Positions 45,433-55,485 of a stretch of 64,000 nt of DNA are shown in pieces. The number at the start of each line of letters is the position of its first letter. The first letter of the stretch is position 1. The notes beneath the pieces were generated by a model. It was not told the DNA's origin. It saw only the letters and a list, made by a program, of their open reading frames with translations, and did no database searches. The stretch lies in assembly GCF_002022275.1 (NCBI RefSeq), contig NZ_MSDF01000014.1, forward strand, positions 212,099 to 276,098. The letters run 5' to 3'. The stretch comes from Pseudomonas fluorescens (lineage in GTDB: Bacteria > Pseudomonadota > Gammaproteobacteria > Pseudomonadales > Pseudomonadaceae). Both the position numbers and the translations under genes were made by a program.

Positions 45433-46287
45433 TCAGTCACCCGTCGCAATCTGCCGAGCGGAATCCGTAATCCACTCACTCCACGACCCTGCATACAACT
45501 TGCCCAACGGGTAACCCGCCAAGCTCAATGCGAACAGGTTATGGCACGCCGTCACGCCTGAGCCGCAGTACGCCACCAACTCATCCGGCGACCGCCCCTG
45601 CAATTGCGCGGCAAAGCGCTGCTTGAGCTGCTCAGCCGGCAGAAAACGCCCATCACTGCCCAGGTTTTCGTTAAACGCCGCACACTGCGCACCGGGAATA
45701 TGCCCGGCGATCGGGTCGATGGGCTCCACGTCGCCACGAAAGCGCGGTTGGGCGCGGGCATCAATCAGGGTCAGGCCAGGTTGGCCGAGGCGTTTTTGCA
45801 GGTGTTCGGCGTCCAGCAGCAGGTGATTGTCGGGTGTCCCCGTGAAGGTGCCAGGCTCGATCACCGGCGCGTCCAGGCTCAAAGGGAAACCTGCTGCGTG
45901 CCAGGCCTTGAGGCCTCCGTCGAGGATAAACACGCCATCACGCTTGCCCAGCCAGGCCAGTAACCACCACGCGCGGGCGGCATAAGCGCCGGGGCCGTCG
46001 TCATACAGCACCACGTCGGTGTCTGCATTGATGCCCCATGCGCGCAGCTGTCGAACCAGTGTGTCCGCCGCCGGCAATGGATGGCGACCGGTCACGCCCT
46101 TGGTCACCGGGCCACTGAGGTGGCGCTCCAGGTCAGCGTACTGCGCGCCTTCGATATGCCCTTCGGCGTAACTGCAACGCCCGTAATCCGGGTCTTCGAG
46201 GGCAAAACGACAATCCAGGATCACCACCCCGCCGGCCTTCTGGCGCTCGGCCAATTGTTGGGGGCTGATCAGTTGGGCAAGCGGCAT
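45433..46287 (-). CDS. sseA: 3-mercaptopyruvate/thiosulfate sulfurtransferase (SseA type)
   Basis: A 284-residue two-rhodanese-domain protein. The N-terminal domain has VILDCRFALEDPDYGRCSYA; the catalytic domain ends with the loop VAYCGSGVTACHNLFAL. CGSGVT is the mercaptopyruvate sulfurtransferase type of loop, rather than CRKGVT of thiosulfate rhodaneses. It transfers sulfur to thiol or cyanide acceptors in the cytoplasm. Confidence 0.88.
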   Translation of the reverse strand: MPLAQLISPQQLAERQKAGGVVILDCRFALEDPDYGRCSYAEGHIEGAQYADLERHLSGPVTKGVTGRHPLPAADTLVRQLRAWGINADTDVVLYDDGPGAYAARAWWLLAWLGKRDGVFILDGGLKAWHAAGFPLSLDAPVIEPGTFTGTPDNHLLLDAEHLQKRLGQPGLTLIDARAQPRFRGDVEPIDPIAGHIPGAQCAAFNENLGSDGRFLPAEQLKQRFAAQLQGRSPDELVAYCGSGVTACHNLFALSLAGYPLGKLYAGSWSEWITDSARQIATGD

Positions 46288-46320
46288 GACGAACTCCTGT
46301 GAACAGATTCGGGAAAGGTC

Positions 46321-46992
46321 CTACTTCACTTCTTCCAGTGCCTGGTTCAACGGCACGTAAAACTCTTTGAACAAGGCATCTACCGCCTCTTTCGCCTGAG
46401 GCGTGACAAACCCCGCCTCCAGCACCAGCACCTGATACACCCCGCGCTTGATCGCTTCGGCGCTCAAGTGGGCGGAGTTTTCATTGGTGGTGCACAGAAA
46501 ACGCACCCAAGACGTGAGGATGATCCAGGCGTTGAGGGTCAGGGCCTCGGTTTGCACCGGGTCCATATTGAGGATGCCGGCATCCACAAACCCTTGGTAA
46601 ATGGCGCCACCCTGGGTCAGGCAACGCTGGGAAAAGCGCCGGTAGCCGGTGGCCAGTTCCGGGTCGCTTTCCAGCATGTGTTCAAGGTCGCGGTGCAGGA
46701 AACGGTAGCGCCACATACCGGCCAGCACGGCTTGCAAGTAGAAACGCTTGTCTTCAACGGTGACGGCGCGACCTTGGGGCGGGCGCAGGAAACTGTCTAC
46801 CAGGGCTTCGTATTCACGAAACAGCACGGCGATGATCGCCTGCTTGTTGGGGAAGTGGTAGTACAGGTTGCCCGGGGAAATTTCCATGTGGGCGGCGATA
46901 TGGTTGGTGCTGACACTGCGCTCGCCCTGCTGGTTAAACAGCTCCAGGCTGGTTTGCACAATGCGCTCGCTGGTCTTTACTCGTGATGTCAT
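46321..46992 (-). CDS. TetR family transcriptional regulator
   Basis: A 223-residue regulator with an N-terminal TetR HTH (about 10-55; SVSTNHIAAHMEISPGNLYY then HFPNKQAIIAVLF). The C-terminal domain would bind a ligand. It is divergent from the aldehyde dehydrogenase gene (146-base gap), which is the likely target along with the genes that follow. Ligand unknown. Confidence 0.92.
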   Translation of the reverse strand: MTSRVKTSERIVQTSLELFNQQGERSVSTNHIAAHMEISPGNLYYHFPNKQAIIAVLFREYEALVDSFLRPPQGRAVTVEDKRFYLQAVLAGMWRYRFLHRDLEHMLESDPELATGYRRFSQRCLTQGGAIYQGFVDAGILNMDPVQTEALTLNAWIILTSWVRFLCTTNENSAHLSAEAIKRGVYQVLVLEAGFVTPQAKEAVDALFKEFYVPLNQALEEVK

Positions 46993-47138
46993 AGGGGATC
47001 AGCTTCTATACACGTGAAGAGGCATCTTACGGTCTATCCTCAACGGGATAAATCCGCGCGTTGTTGCAATGACATTTGACAATTTAGAGTAATGACTCTA
47101 AAAATCCAGGCAGACCTATAACAATCGGGAACTGCGCC

Positions 47139-48566
47139 ATGTCTGCCAACGTTGCCTACCTGCAAGATTCCCAGGCGCTGGATCAACTCCAGGGCCTGTT
47201 CGACGCCCAACGCCGCGCCTATGCCGCCAACCCGATGCCGCCCGCCGCACAGCGCCAGCAATGGCTCAAAGCCCTGCGCGACCTGCTCAGCGACGAGCGC
47301 CAGGCGTTGATCGACGCGATCAGCCAGGATTTCAGCCACCGCAGTGCAGATGAGACCCTGTTCGCCGAACTTATGCCGAGTTTGCATGGCATTCACTATG
47401 CCAGCAAACATCTCAAAGGCTGGATGAAACCTTCCCGCCGGGCTGTCGGTATCGCCTTCCAGCCCGCCTCGGCGAAAGTCATTTACCAACCGCTGGGCGT
47501 GGTCGGGGTGATCGTGCCCTGGAACTACCCGCTGTATTTGGCCATTGGCCCGTTGGTCGGCGCCCTCGCCGCCGGTAACCGGGTGATGCTCAAGCTCAGC
47601 GAATCCACGCCCGCAACCGGGGAGCTGCTCAAGGCATTGCTGGCGAAGGTCTTCCCTGAAGACCTAGTATGCGTGGTGCTGGGCGAAGCCGAAGTGGGCA
47701 TGGCGTTTTCCAAATTACGCTTCGATCACCTGTTGTTTACCGGCGCCACCAGCATCGGCAAGCATGTGATGCGCGCCGCCGCAGAACACCTCACGCCCGT
47801 GACGCTGGAACTAGGCGGTAAATCGCCGGCCATTGTTTCCGCCGACGTGCCGCTCAAGGACGCAGCCGAGCGTATCGCCTTTGGTAAAGCGTTGAACGCC
47901 GGGCAAACCTGCGTGGCCCCGGACTACGTGCTGGTGCCGGAAGAGCGCGTTGAAGGCTTCGTCGAAGCCTACACCCAGGCGGTTCGCGGGTTTTATCCGA
48001 CGCTGGCGGACAACCCGGACTACACCGCCATCATCAACGAGCGACAACTGGCGCGGCTCAACAGCTACGTCAAGGACGCCACTGACAAGGGCGCGACCCT
48101 GATCCCCCTGTACGACAAGGGCCAAGACCGGCGCATGGCCCACAGCCTGCTGCTGAACGTCAGCGACGAGATGACCGTGATGCAGGACGAAATCTTTGGC
48201 CCTCTGCTGCCGGTCGTGCCGTATCGCGGACTTGATCAGGCGTTTGCCTACGTCAACGAGCGTCCGCGCCCACTGGCTCTTTACTACTTCGGCTACAACA
48301 AGGGCGAGCAGAACCGCGTGCTTCACGAGACCCATTCCGGCGGCGTGTGCCTGAACGACACGTTGCTGCACGTAGCGCAGGACGATATGCCGTTTGGCGG
48401 TATCGGCCCCTCCGGGATGGGGCATTACCACGGGCACGAAGGGTTTCTGACATTCAGCAAAGCCAAAGGCGTATTGGTCAAGCAGCGCTTGAACGCGGCG
48501 AAGTTGATTTACCCGCCTTACGGCAAATCCATCCAGAAGTTGATCCAGAAGCTGTTTATCCGCTGA
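47139..48566 (+). CDS. calB: Aldehyde dehydrogenase, coniferyl-aldehyde dehydrogenase type
   Basis: A 475-residue NAD(P)-dependent enzyme. The catalytic Cys is in LNAGQTCVAPDYVLVP, Glu in TLELGGKSPAIVSAD; LGVVGVIVPWNYPLYLAIGP and FTGATSIGKHVM form the cofactor site. The extended C-terminal LIQKLFIR is typical of the membrane-associated long-chain/coniferyl group. Physiological substrate uncertain. Divergent from TetR; followed by the Tat lipoprotein. Confidence 0.88.
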   Translation: MSANVAYLQDSQALDQLQGLFDAQRRAYAANPMPPAAQRQQWLKALRDLLSDERQALIDAISQDFSHRSADETLFAELMPSLHGIHYASKHLKGWMKPSRRAVGIAFQPASAKVIYQPLGVVGVIVPWNYPLYLAIGPLVGALAAGNRVMLKLSESTPATGELLKALLAKVFPEDLVCVVLGEAEVGMAFSKLRFDHLLFTGATSIGKHVMRAAAEHLTPVTLELGGKSPAIVSADVPLKDAAERIAFGKALNAGQTCVAPDYVLVPEERVEGFVEAYTQAVRGFYPTLADNPDYTAIINERQLARLNSYVKDATDKGATLIPLYDKGQDRRMAHSLLLNVSDEMTVMQDEIFGPLLPVVPYRGLDQAFAYVNERPRPLALYYFGYNKGEQNRVLHETHSGGVCLNDTLLHVAQDDMPFGGIGPSGMGHYHGHEGFLTFSKAKGVLVKQRLNAAKLIYPPYGKSIQKLIQKLFIR

Positions 48567-48594
48567 TAGCGCCACTCACGGGACAATAAAAACA

Positions 48595-49140
48595 ATGAAC
48601 CCCAGCCTGACTGATTCCCCTGCACTATCGCGGCGCGGCGTTTTGAAAATCGGCCTGTGCGCCAGCGCTTTCCTGGCCACCGCCGGGCTGGGCGCGAGCC
48701 TCAGCGGTTGCTCCAGCAGCACCCCGGCCAGCGGTTTTGCCATGCTGCGCAGCAGCGACCTGCCGTTTTTACGCGCCGTAATCCCGGTGCTGCTCGAAGG
48801 CGCGGCCAGCGCCGAGGACGTGGTCGCCGGCATTGAAGACACCCTGAAAAAGCTCGACTACAGCCTGCAGCACCTGTCGCCGGAGATGTTCAAGCTCACC
48901 CAGCAACTGTTCGACGTGTTGAGCATGGGCATTACCCGAGGCCCGTTGACCGGCATCTGGGGCGGCTGGGAAAACGCCAGCGCCGATCAAATCCGCAACT
49001 TCCTGCACCGCTGGGAAAACAGCTACCTCAACCTGCTGCGCATGGGCCAGGGCTCGCTGCTCAAGCTGGTGATCATGGCCTGGTACTTCCGCCCTGCGTC
49101 GTGGGCGCATTGCGGCTATCCCGGGCCACCCAAGATCTAG
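48595..49140 (+). CDS. Tat-exported putative lipoprotein, possible small subunit for the GMC oxidoreductase
   Basis: A 181-residue protein with a twin-arginine signal SRRGVLKIGLCASAFLATAG and a lipobox-like LSGC at about residues 35-38. The mature part is helical and unassigned (LYSLQHLSPEMFK-like helices, HRWENSYLNLLRMGQGS). In gluconate/glucose dehydrogenases a Tat-carrying gamma subunit exports a signal-less GMC flavoprotein; the layout here is the same, so I infer such a role. It lies 28 bases after calB. Confidence 0.6.
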   Translation: MNPSLTDSPALSRRGVLKIGLCASAFLATAGLGASLSGCSSSTPASGFAMLRSSDLPFLRAVIPVLLEGAASAEDVVAGIEDTLKKLDYSLQHLSPEMFKLTQQLFDVLSMGITRGPLTGIWGGWENASADQIRNFLHRWENSYLNLLRMGQGSLLKLVIMAWYFRPASWAHCGYPGPPKI

Positions 49141-49159
49141 CCCTGATAACTCAATCAAC

Positions 49160-49231
49160 TGTGGGAGCTGGCTTGCCTGCGATAGCGGTCGTGAATCCAA
49201 CATCGCTATCGCAGGCAAGCCAGCTCCCACA
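49160..49231. repeat. REPIN (short loop) between the Tat lipoprotein and GMC genes
   Basis: Inverted GTGGGAGCTGGCTTGCCTGC arms with a centre of only about 30 bases. Unlike most copies, it sits between two genes on the same strand and could lower expression of the second. Confidence 0.92.
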
Positions 49232-49271
49232 TTGATTGCAACTTCGTACAGAACAACAAGAGAGCAACCCC

Positions 49272-50867
49272 ATGCCCGTACCCGATCTGTTCCGCGACGG
49301 CCTGGCCCGTGGCTGGAAAACCCACAATGGCGCCGCCTTGAACAGCGACCTGACCCTGGAAGCCGACGTTGCAATCATCGGCAGCGGCGCCGGTGGCGGC
49401 ACCACGGCCGAAATCCTCAGCGCCGCCGGCTACAAGGTCCTGCTGATCGAAGAAGGCCCACTCAAGACCAGCAGCGACTTCAAACTGCTCGAAGACGAGG
49501 CCTACGCCAGCCTGTATCAGGAAGGCATCGGCCGCATGAGCAAGGACGGCGCGATTACCATCCTGCAGGGCCGGGCGGTGGGCGGCACCACGCTGATCAA
49601 CTGGACATCGAGCTTTCGCACGCCCGACGCCACCCTCGCCCACTGGGCCAGCGAATACGCGGTGAAGGGCCACAGCAGCGCCGAGATGGCGCCGTGGTTC
49701 GAGAAGATGGAACAACGCCTGGGCATCGCGCCCTGGGCCATACCGCCGAACGCCAACAATGATGTGATCCGCAAAGGCTGCGAAAAACTCGGCTACAGCT
49801 GGCATGTGATCCCGCGCAATGTGCGTGGCTGCTTCAACCTGGGGTATTGCGGCATGGGCTGCCCGGTCAACGCCAAGCAGTCGATGCTGGTGACCACCAT
49901 TCCATCGACTCTGGAAAAGGGTGGCGAATTGCTCTACCTGGCCCGCGCCGAACACCTTAAATACAGCGGCGACACGATCAGCAGCCTCGAATGCGTGGCG
50001 ATGGACGAGCGCTGCGTAGCGCCGACCGGTCGCAAGATCACGGTGAAGGCCAAGCACTACGTACTCTCGGGCGGCGGCATCAACAGCCCGGCATTGCTGA
50101 TGCGCTCGGATGCCCCCGACCCGCATTCACGGCTGGGCAAACGCACCTTTTTGCACCTGGTGAACTTCTCCGCCGGGCTGTTCGACGAGGTGATCAACCC
50201 GTTCTACGGCGCGCCGCAGTCGATCTATTCCGACCATTTCCAATGGCAGGACGGCACCACCGGCAAAATGTCCTACAAGCTGGAGGCGCCTCCCTTACAC
50301 CCAGGCTTGGCCAGCACCCTGTTTGGCGGCTACGGCACGCAAAACGCGCTGGAGATGAGCCAACTGCCCCATACCCACGCCATGCTCGCGTTGCTGCGCG
50401 ACGGCTTTCACCCCGACAGCCCCGGCGGCACCGTGGAGTTGCGCGGGGACGGCACGCCGGTGCTGGATTATCAGGTCTCGGACTACGCTTGGGACGGCCT
50501 GCGCCGGGCCTTTCATACCATGGCCGAAATTCAGTTCGCGGCAGGCGCCAAGTCAGTCAAGCCGCTGCATCACGATGCGCGTTACGTGACCACCCTGGCC
50601 GAGGCCAAAAGCATGATTGACGGCTTGAGCCTGGAATTGCACCGCACGGCGCTGGGCAGCGCCCATGTGATGGGCGGTTGTGCGATGGGTGAGGATCCGA
50701 AAAATGCAGTCGCCGACAGCCTCGGTCGCCACCATCAACTGCGCAATTTGTCGATCCACGATGGCTCGTTATTCCCCACCAGCATTGGGGCTAACCCGCA
50801 ATTGTCGGTGTACGGGTTGACCGCGCAACTGGCGACAGCGTTGGCCGAACGTCTGAAAACAGCGTGA
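49272..50867 (+). CDS. GMC family FAD-dependent oxidoreductase
   Basis: A 531-residue flavoprotein. FAD motif ADVAIIGSGAGGGTTAEILS, GMC signature GRAVGGTTLINWTSSF, and the C-terminal active-site regions SAHVMGGCAMGEDPKNAV and SIHDGSLFPTSIGANPQLSV. The segment CGMGCPVNAKQSM is typical of long-chain alcohol oxidase/dehydrogenase members. No signal peptide is seen. Probably oxidises an alcohol to an aldehyde for the adjacent dehydrogenase; electron acceptor unknown. Confidence 0.9.
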   Translation: MPVPDLFRDGLARGWKTHNGAALNSDLTLEADVAIIGSGAGGGTTAEILSAAGYKVLLIEEGPLKTSSDFKLLEDEAYASLYQEGIGRMSKDGAITILQGRAVGGTTLINWTSSFRTPDATLAHWASEYAVKGHSSAEMAPWFEKMEQRLGIAPWAIPPNANNDVIRKGCEKLGYSWHVIPRNVRGCFNLGYCGMGCPVNAKQSMLVTTIPSTLEKGGELLYLARAEHLKYSGDTISSLECVAMDERCVAPTGRKITVKAKHYVLSGGGINSPALLMRSDAPDPHSRLGKRTFLHLVNFSAGLFDEVINPFYGAPQSIYSDHFQWQDGTTGKMSYKLEAPPLHPGLASTLFGGYGTQNALEMSQLPHTHAMLALLRDGFHPDSPGGTVELRGDGTPVLDYQVSDYAWDGLRRAFHTMAEIQFAAGAKSVKPLHHDARYVTTLAEAKSMIDGLSLELHRTALGSAHVMGGCAMGEDPKNAVADSLGRHHQLRNLSIHDGSLFPTSIGANPQLSVYGLTAQLATALAERLKTA

Positions 50868-50912
50868 AAAAACCGGCTATTCACGGTGTCTATACGGCTT
50901 TCTTATGCGTAA

Positions 50913-51461
<549 letters not shown>

Positions 51462-51489
51462 TTTGCCGTAAGAACGAGCTGTGGCTTGT

Positions 51490-52003
<514 letters not shown>

Positions 52004-52026
52004 AGTTTTTTATTGCCTTAAGGGCC

Positions 52027-52107
52027 TCATCGCAGGCAAGCCAGCTCCCACATTTGGATTTGTGAATACCTTCAAGTGTGGGAGCTGGCTTGCCTGCGAT
52101 TGCGGTA
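52027..52107. repeat. REP pair in outward orientation
   Basis: Here the complementary arm ATCGCAGGCAAGCCAGCTCC comes first and GGAGCTGGCTTGCCTGCGAT second, with about 35 bases between. This is the reverse of the inward order in most copies. It lies between the convergent ferredoxin and mutM genes. Confidence 0.9.
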
Positions 52108-52124
52108 TCAGCCATCACACAGCA

Positions 52125-52937
52125 TCAGCTCTGGCACTTGGGGCAAAACACACTCGCCCGCTGCCCCAGCACCACATTGCGCAACTCCGTCCCGCAGACC
52201 TTGCACGCCTCGCCGCCCCGGCCGTAGACGAACAACTCCTGCTGGAAATACCCCGGCTGCCCATCCCCGCCGATAAAGTCGCGCAACGTCGTACCGCCCC
52301 GCTCGATAGCCGCCGCCAGGATGCGTTTGATCTCAATCGCCAGCTTTAGATAACGCGCCCGGGAAATACCGCCCGCTTCGCGGCGCGGATCAATTCCCGC
52401 CGCAAACAACGCTTCTGTCGCATAGATATTGCCCACGCCCACCACCACCGCGTTGTCCATGATGAACGGCTTCACCGCCATCGAACGCCCACGGGACAGC
52501 TTGAACAGGCGCTCGCCATCAAACAGGTCGGTCAACGGCTCCGGCCCCAGGCGAATCAACAATTCGTGGTTGTGCGGGTCCTGGCTCCAAAGCATCGCGC
52601 CAAAACGCCGCGGGTCGGTGTAGCGCAGGGCCAGGCCGGATTCGAGCTCAATGTCCACATGCTCATGCTTGAGCGCGGGAGACCCGACTTCCACCAGGCG
52701 CAAATTGCCCGACATGCCCAAATGGCTGATCAAGGTGCCCACCTCAGCATTGATCAGCAGGTATTTGGCCCGTCGCTCCACCAGCACAATGCGTTGCCCG
52801 GACAGGCGCACATCCAGGTCCTCCGGAATCGGCCAGCGCAGGCGCCGTTCCCGCACCACCACGCGGCTGACGCGCTGGCCTTCCAGGTGCGGCGCAATTC
52901 CGCGTCTTGTAGTTTCGACTTCTGGTAACTCGGGCAT
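52125..52937 (-). CDS. mutM: Formamidopyrimidine-DNA glycosylase MutM (Fpg)
   Basis: A 270-residue base-excision enzyme removing 8-oxoguanine and FaPy. Catalytic Pro2 and Glu3 are in [14 protein letters not shown]; the zinc finger at the C-terminus has [10 protein letters not shown] and [24 protein letters not shown] is the H2TH region. Downstream on the same strand from the HDOD gene (21-base gap). Confidence 0.97.
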   Translation of the reverse strand: MPELPEVETTRRGIAPHLEGQRVSRVVVRERRLRWPIPEDLDVRLSGQRIVLVERRAKYLLINAEVGTLISHLGMSGNLRLVEVGSPALKHEHVDIELESGLALRYTDPRRFGAMLWSQDPHNHELLIRLGPEPLTDLFDGERLFKLSRGRSMAVKPFIMDNAVVVGVGNIYATEALFAAGIDPRREAGGISRARYLKLAIEIKRILAAAIERGGTTLRDFIGGDGQPGYFQQELFVYGRGGEACKVCGTELRNVVLGQRASVFCPKCQS

Positions 52938-52958
52938 GCATACCTCTAGAAGACAGGT

Positions 52959-53825
52959 TTAGTGGGCGCCCAGCTCGCGAATCGACAGTTTCATGCTTTC
53001 AAAGTCGTAATCCGACAGGCCCACGTAATCCAGCACCAGATGGCCGATGGCATTCCACTCATGGTCCACCGTCTGGCTGCCCAGCACGCGGTAGGACGAG
53101 CAAATGTGCTCGGCCATTTTCAGGATCGCCAGCAGGTTTTTAAGCTGCGGATTACGCGACGACTCATCGCTGAAAATCGCCAGGGCGTTGTGGTGGTTGG
53201 CGATGGCGTCGGTCACGTGCTCCGGCAGGCGCCAAGACTTGGCGGTGTAGTAGCCGACCACGGCATGGTTGGTGTTGAACGCGTTGTTCTCGGTGTCGAC
53301 CACGCGGCAATCCGGGCCGGCATTGGCATAAGCCTCTTCCAGCACCGCCATGTAATTGGGGAAGCGCTTGAGCATCAGCGGCACGCCGCAATCGTGGAAC
53401 AGCCCCAAAGCATAGGCTTCGTCGACTGTTTGCGAGCCGGTGCGCTTGGCCAGGGTCAGGCAGGTCATGGCCACGTCCTGGGCGGTGTCCCAGAAGCGAT
53501 TGAGGGTGACGATGGTGTCGTCGCTCATCTCGCCCTTGATCGACAGCGCGTTGATCAGGTTGATGATCGAACGGCTGCCCAGCAGGTTCACCGCGCGCTG
53601 GATCGAGGCGATTTTGTTGCTCAGGCCGAAATACGACGAGTTGACGATCTTCAGCAGTGCGCCGGACAGGCCCGGGTCCTGAGAGATCAACCGCGCAATC
53701 ACCTCCAGGTCCGGGTCGGGCATGTACTGCTCCATCTGCAAATCCACCATGATTTGCGGCTGGGGCGGCACGCTGATGCCTTGCAGGGCCTGCTGGATCT
53801 GTTCGGGAGAAAGCTCTTGGGACAT
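52959..53825 (-). CDS. HDOD domain protein
   Basis: A 288-residue protein with an HDOD domain at about 15-215, a degenerate HD-type fold without nuclease/phosphodiesterase metal site. Marks: LISQDPGLSGALLKIVNSSY, ALGLFHDCGVPLMLKRFPNY, and GYYTAKSWRLPEHVTDAI. Such proteins act in signalling; target unknown. Possibly cotranscribed with mutM. Confidence 0.9.
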   Translation of the reverse strand: MSQELSPEQIQQALQGISVPPQPQIMVDLQMEQYMPDPDLEVIARLISQDPGLSGALLKIVNSSYFGLSNKIASIQRAVNLLGSRSIINLINALSIKGEMSDDTIVTLNRFWDTAQDVAMTCLTLAKRTGSQTVDEAYALGLFHDCGVPLMLKRFPNYMAVLEEAYANAGPDCRVVDTENNAFNTNHAVVGYYTAKSWRLPEHVTDAIANHHNALAIFSDESSRNPQLKNLLAILKMAEHICSSYRVLGSQTVDHEWNAIGHLVLDYVGLSDYDFESMKLSIRELGAH

Positions 53826-53912
53826 AAGTACACACTCTGGGCTAAGCGCGAATTCTACCCTCTATGGGAAGCTGACTGACACCTCAAAAAACTGAGCCGA
53901 CACTTGATCAAA

Positions 53913-53999
53913 TGTGGGAGCTGGCTTGCCTGCGATTGCATCACCACCGTACGTCAGATACACCGGGCCGTCTGCATCGCAAGCAAGCCAGCTCCCACA
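53913..53999. repeat. REPIN upstream of rlmI
   Basis: Arms TGTGGGAGCTGGCTTGCCTG and GCAAGCAAGCCAGCTCCCAC (one mismatch). Lies in the divergent gap between the HDOD gene and rlmI, so promoters must be close to it. Confidence 0.9.
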
Positions 54000-54050
54000 T
54001 GAATCGGTGCGCAACAGGTATACTCCCGCTCTTTTTTCCGGAGCGACGTC

Positions 54051-55247
54051 ATGTCCCTGCCAAGCCTGCGTCTCAAAGCCAACGCCGATCGTCGTTTGCG
54101 CAACGGCCACCTGTGGGTCTACAGCAACGAAATCGACGTGGCCGCCACCCCACTTCACGGCTTTCAGGCAGGCGACCAGGCCATCCTGGAAGCAGCCGGC
54201 GGCAAGACCCTGGGCATCGTGGCCATGAGCCCGAACAACCTGATCTGCGCCCGCCTGCTGTCGCGCGACATCAAGCTGCCGCTGGACAAGTCGCTGCTGG
54301 TGCACCGCATCAATGTGGCCCTGTCCCTGCGTGATCGCCTGTTCGACAAGCCGTTCTACCGCCTGGTCTACGGCGACTCCGACCTGTTGCCAGGCCTGGT
54401 GGTCGACCGTTTCGGCGACATCCTCGTGGTGCAGATCGCTTCGGCGACCATGGAAGCGCACAAAGAAGACGTGATTGCTGCACTGACCCAAGTGCTCAAG
54501 CCAAGCGGCATCCTGTTCAAGAACGACTCCGCCGCGCGTGACGCCGAAGGCCTCAACCGCTACGTCGAAACCGTGTTCGGCCTGGTGCCGGAATGGGTTG
54601 CACTGGAAGAAAACGGCGTGAAATTCGAAGCCCCGGTGATCCAGGGCCAGAAGACCGGCTGGTTCTACGACCACCGCATGAACCGCGCACGCCTGGCCCC
54701 GTATGCCAAAGGCAAACGCGTGCTCGACCTGTACAGCTACATCGGCGGCTGGGGCGTGCAAGCAGCGGCCTTCGGCGCCAGTGAAGTGTTCTGCGTCGAC
54801 GCCTCCGCCTTCGCCCTCGACGGCGTTGAGCGCAACGCGGCGCTGAACGGCGTGGCCGAGAAAATGACCTGCATCGAAGGCGACGTCTTCGAAGCGCTGA
54901 AAGAACTGAAAGCCAGCGAAGAGCGTTTCGACGTGATCGTCGCCGACCCACCGGCCTTCATCAAACGCAAAAAAGACATGAAAAACGGCGAAGGCGCCTA
55001 CCGCCGCCTGAACGAGCAAGCCATGCGCCTGCTCAGCAAAGACGGCATCCTCGTCAGCGCCTCGTGCTCCATGCACTTGCCCGAAGACGACCTGCAAAAC
55101 ATCCTGCTGACCAGCGCCCGCCACCTGGACCGCAATATCCAGATGCTCGAACGCGGCGGCCAGGGCCCGGATCACCCGGTGCACCCGGCGATTGCCGAGA
55201 CGCGGTACATCAAGAGCATTACGTGCCGGTTGTTGCCGAATAGCTAA
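54051..55247 (+). CDS. rlmI: 23S rRNA m5C1962 methyltransferase RlmI
   Basis: A 398-residue enzyme with an N-terminal PUA domain (about 1-75; RLRNGHLWVYSNEID) and a methyltransferase domain. FYDHRMNRARLAPYAKGKRV precedes motif I VLDLYSYIGGWGVQAAAFGA; motif IV is VIVADPPAFIKRKKD; the catalytic Cys is in LVSASCSMHLPEDDL. It methylates C1962 of 23S rRNA. Confidence 0.95.
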   Translation: MSLPSLRLKANADRRLRNGHLWVYSNEIDVAATPLHGFQAGDQAILEAAGGKTLGIVAMSPNNLICARLLSRDIKLPLDKSLLVHRINVALSLRDRLFDKPFYRLVYGDSDLLPGLVVDRFGDILVVQIASATMEAHKEDVIAALTQVLKPSGILFKNDSAARDAEGLNRYVETVFGLVPEWVALEENGVKFEAPVIQGQKTGWFYDHRMNRARLAPYAKGKRVLDLYSYIGGWGVQAAAFGASEVFCVDASAFALDGVERNAALNGVAEKMTCIEGDVFEALKELKASEERFDVIVADPPAFIKRKKDMKNGEGAYRRLNEQAMRLLSKDGILVSASCSMHLPEDDLQNILLTSARHLDRNIQMLERGGQGPDHPVHPAIAETRYIKSITCRLLPNS

Positions 55248-55264
55248 GTAACACACTGCCCAAA

Positions 55265-55352
55265 GGTGGGAGCTGGCTTGCCTGCGATGGCGGAGGATCA
55301 GTCGATGATGCATTGGCTGATACACCGCTATCGCAGGCAAGCCAGCTCCCAC
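55265..55352. repeat. REPIN downstream of rlmI
   Basis: Inverted GGTGGGAGCTGGCTTGCCTG arms around a 45-base centre, between rlmI and the MFS gene. Confidence 0.92.
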
Positions 55353-55485
55353 ATTCATTTGTGCTGTGTCAGAAATATTCCCGCAAGCCATGCAAGTGGA
55401 GACAGTTCACAAAACATTTTCTGATTGAATTCCATTTTTCGCAGACTAGTATTCGTCTCTGGAATGACTCCGGAAAACAAAAACA

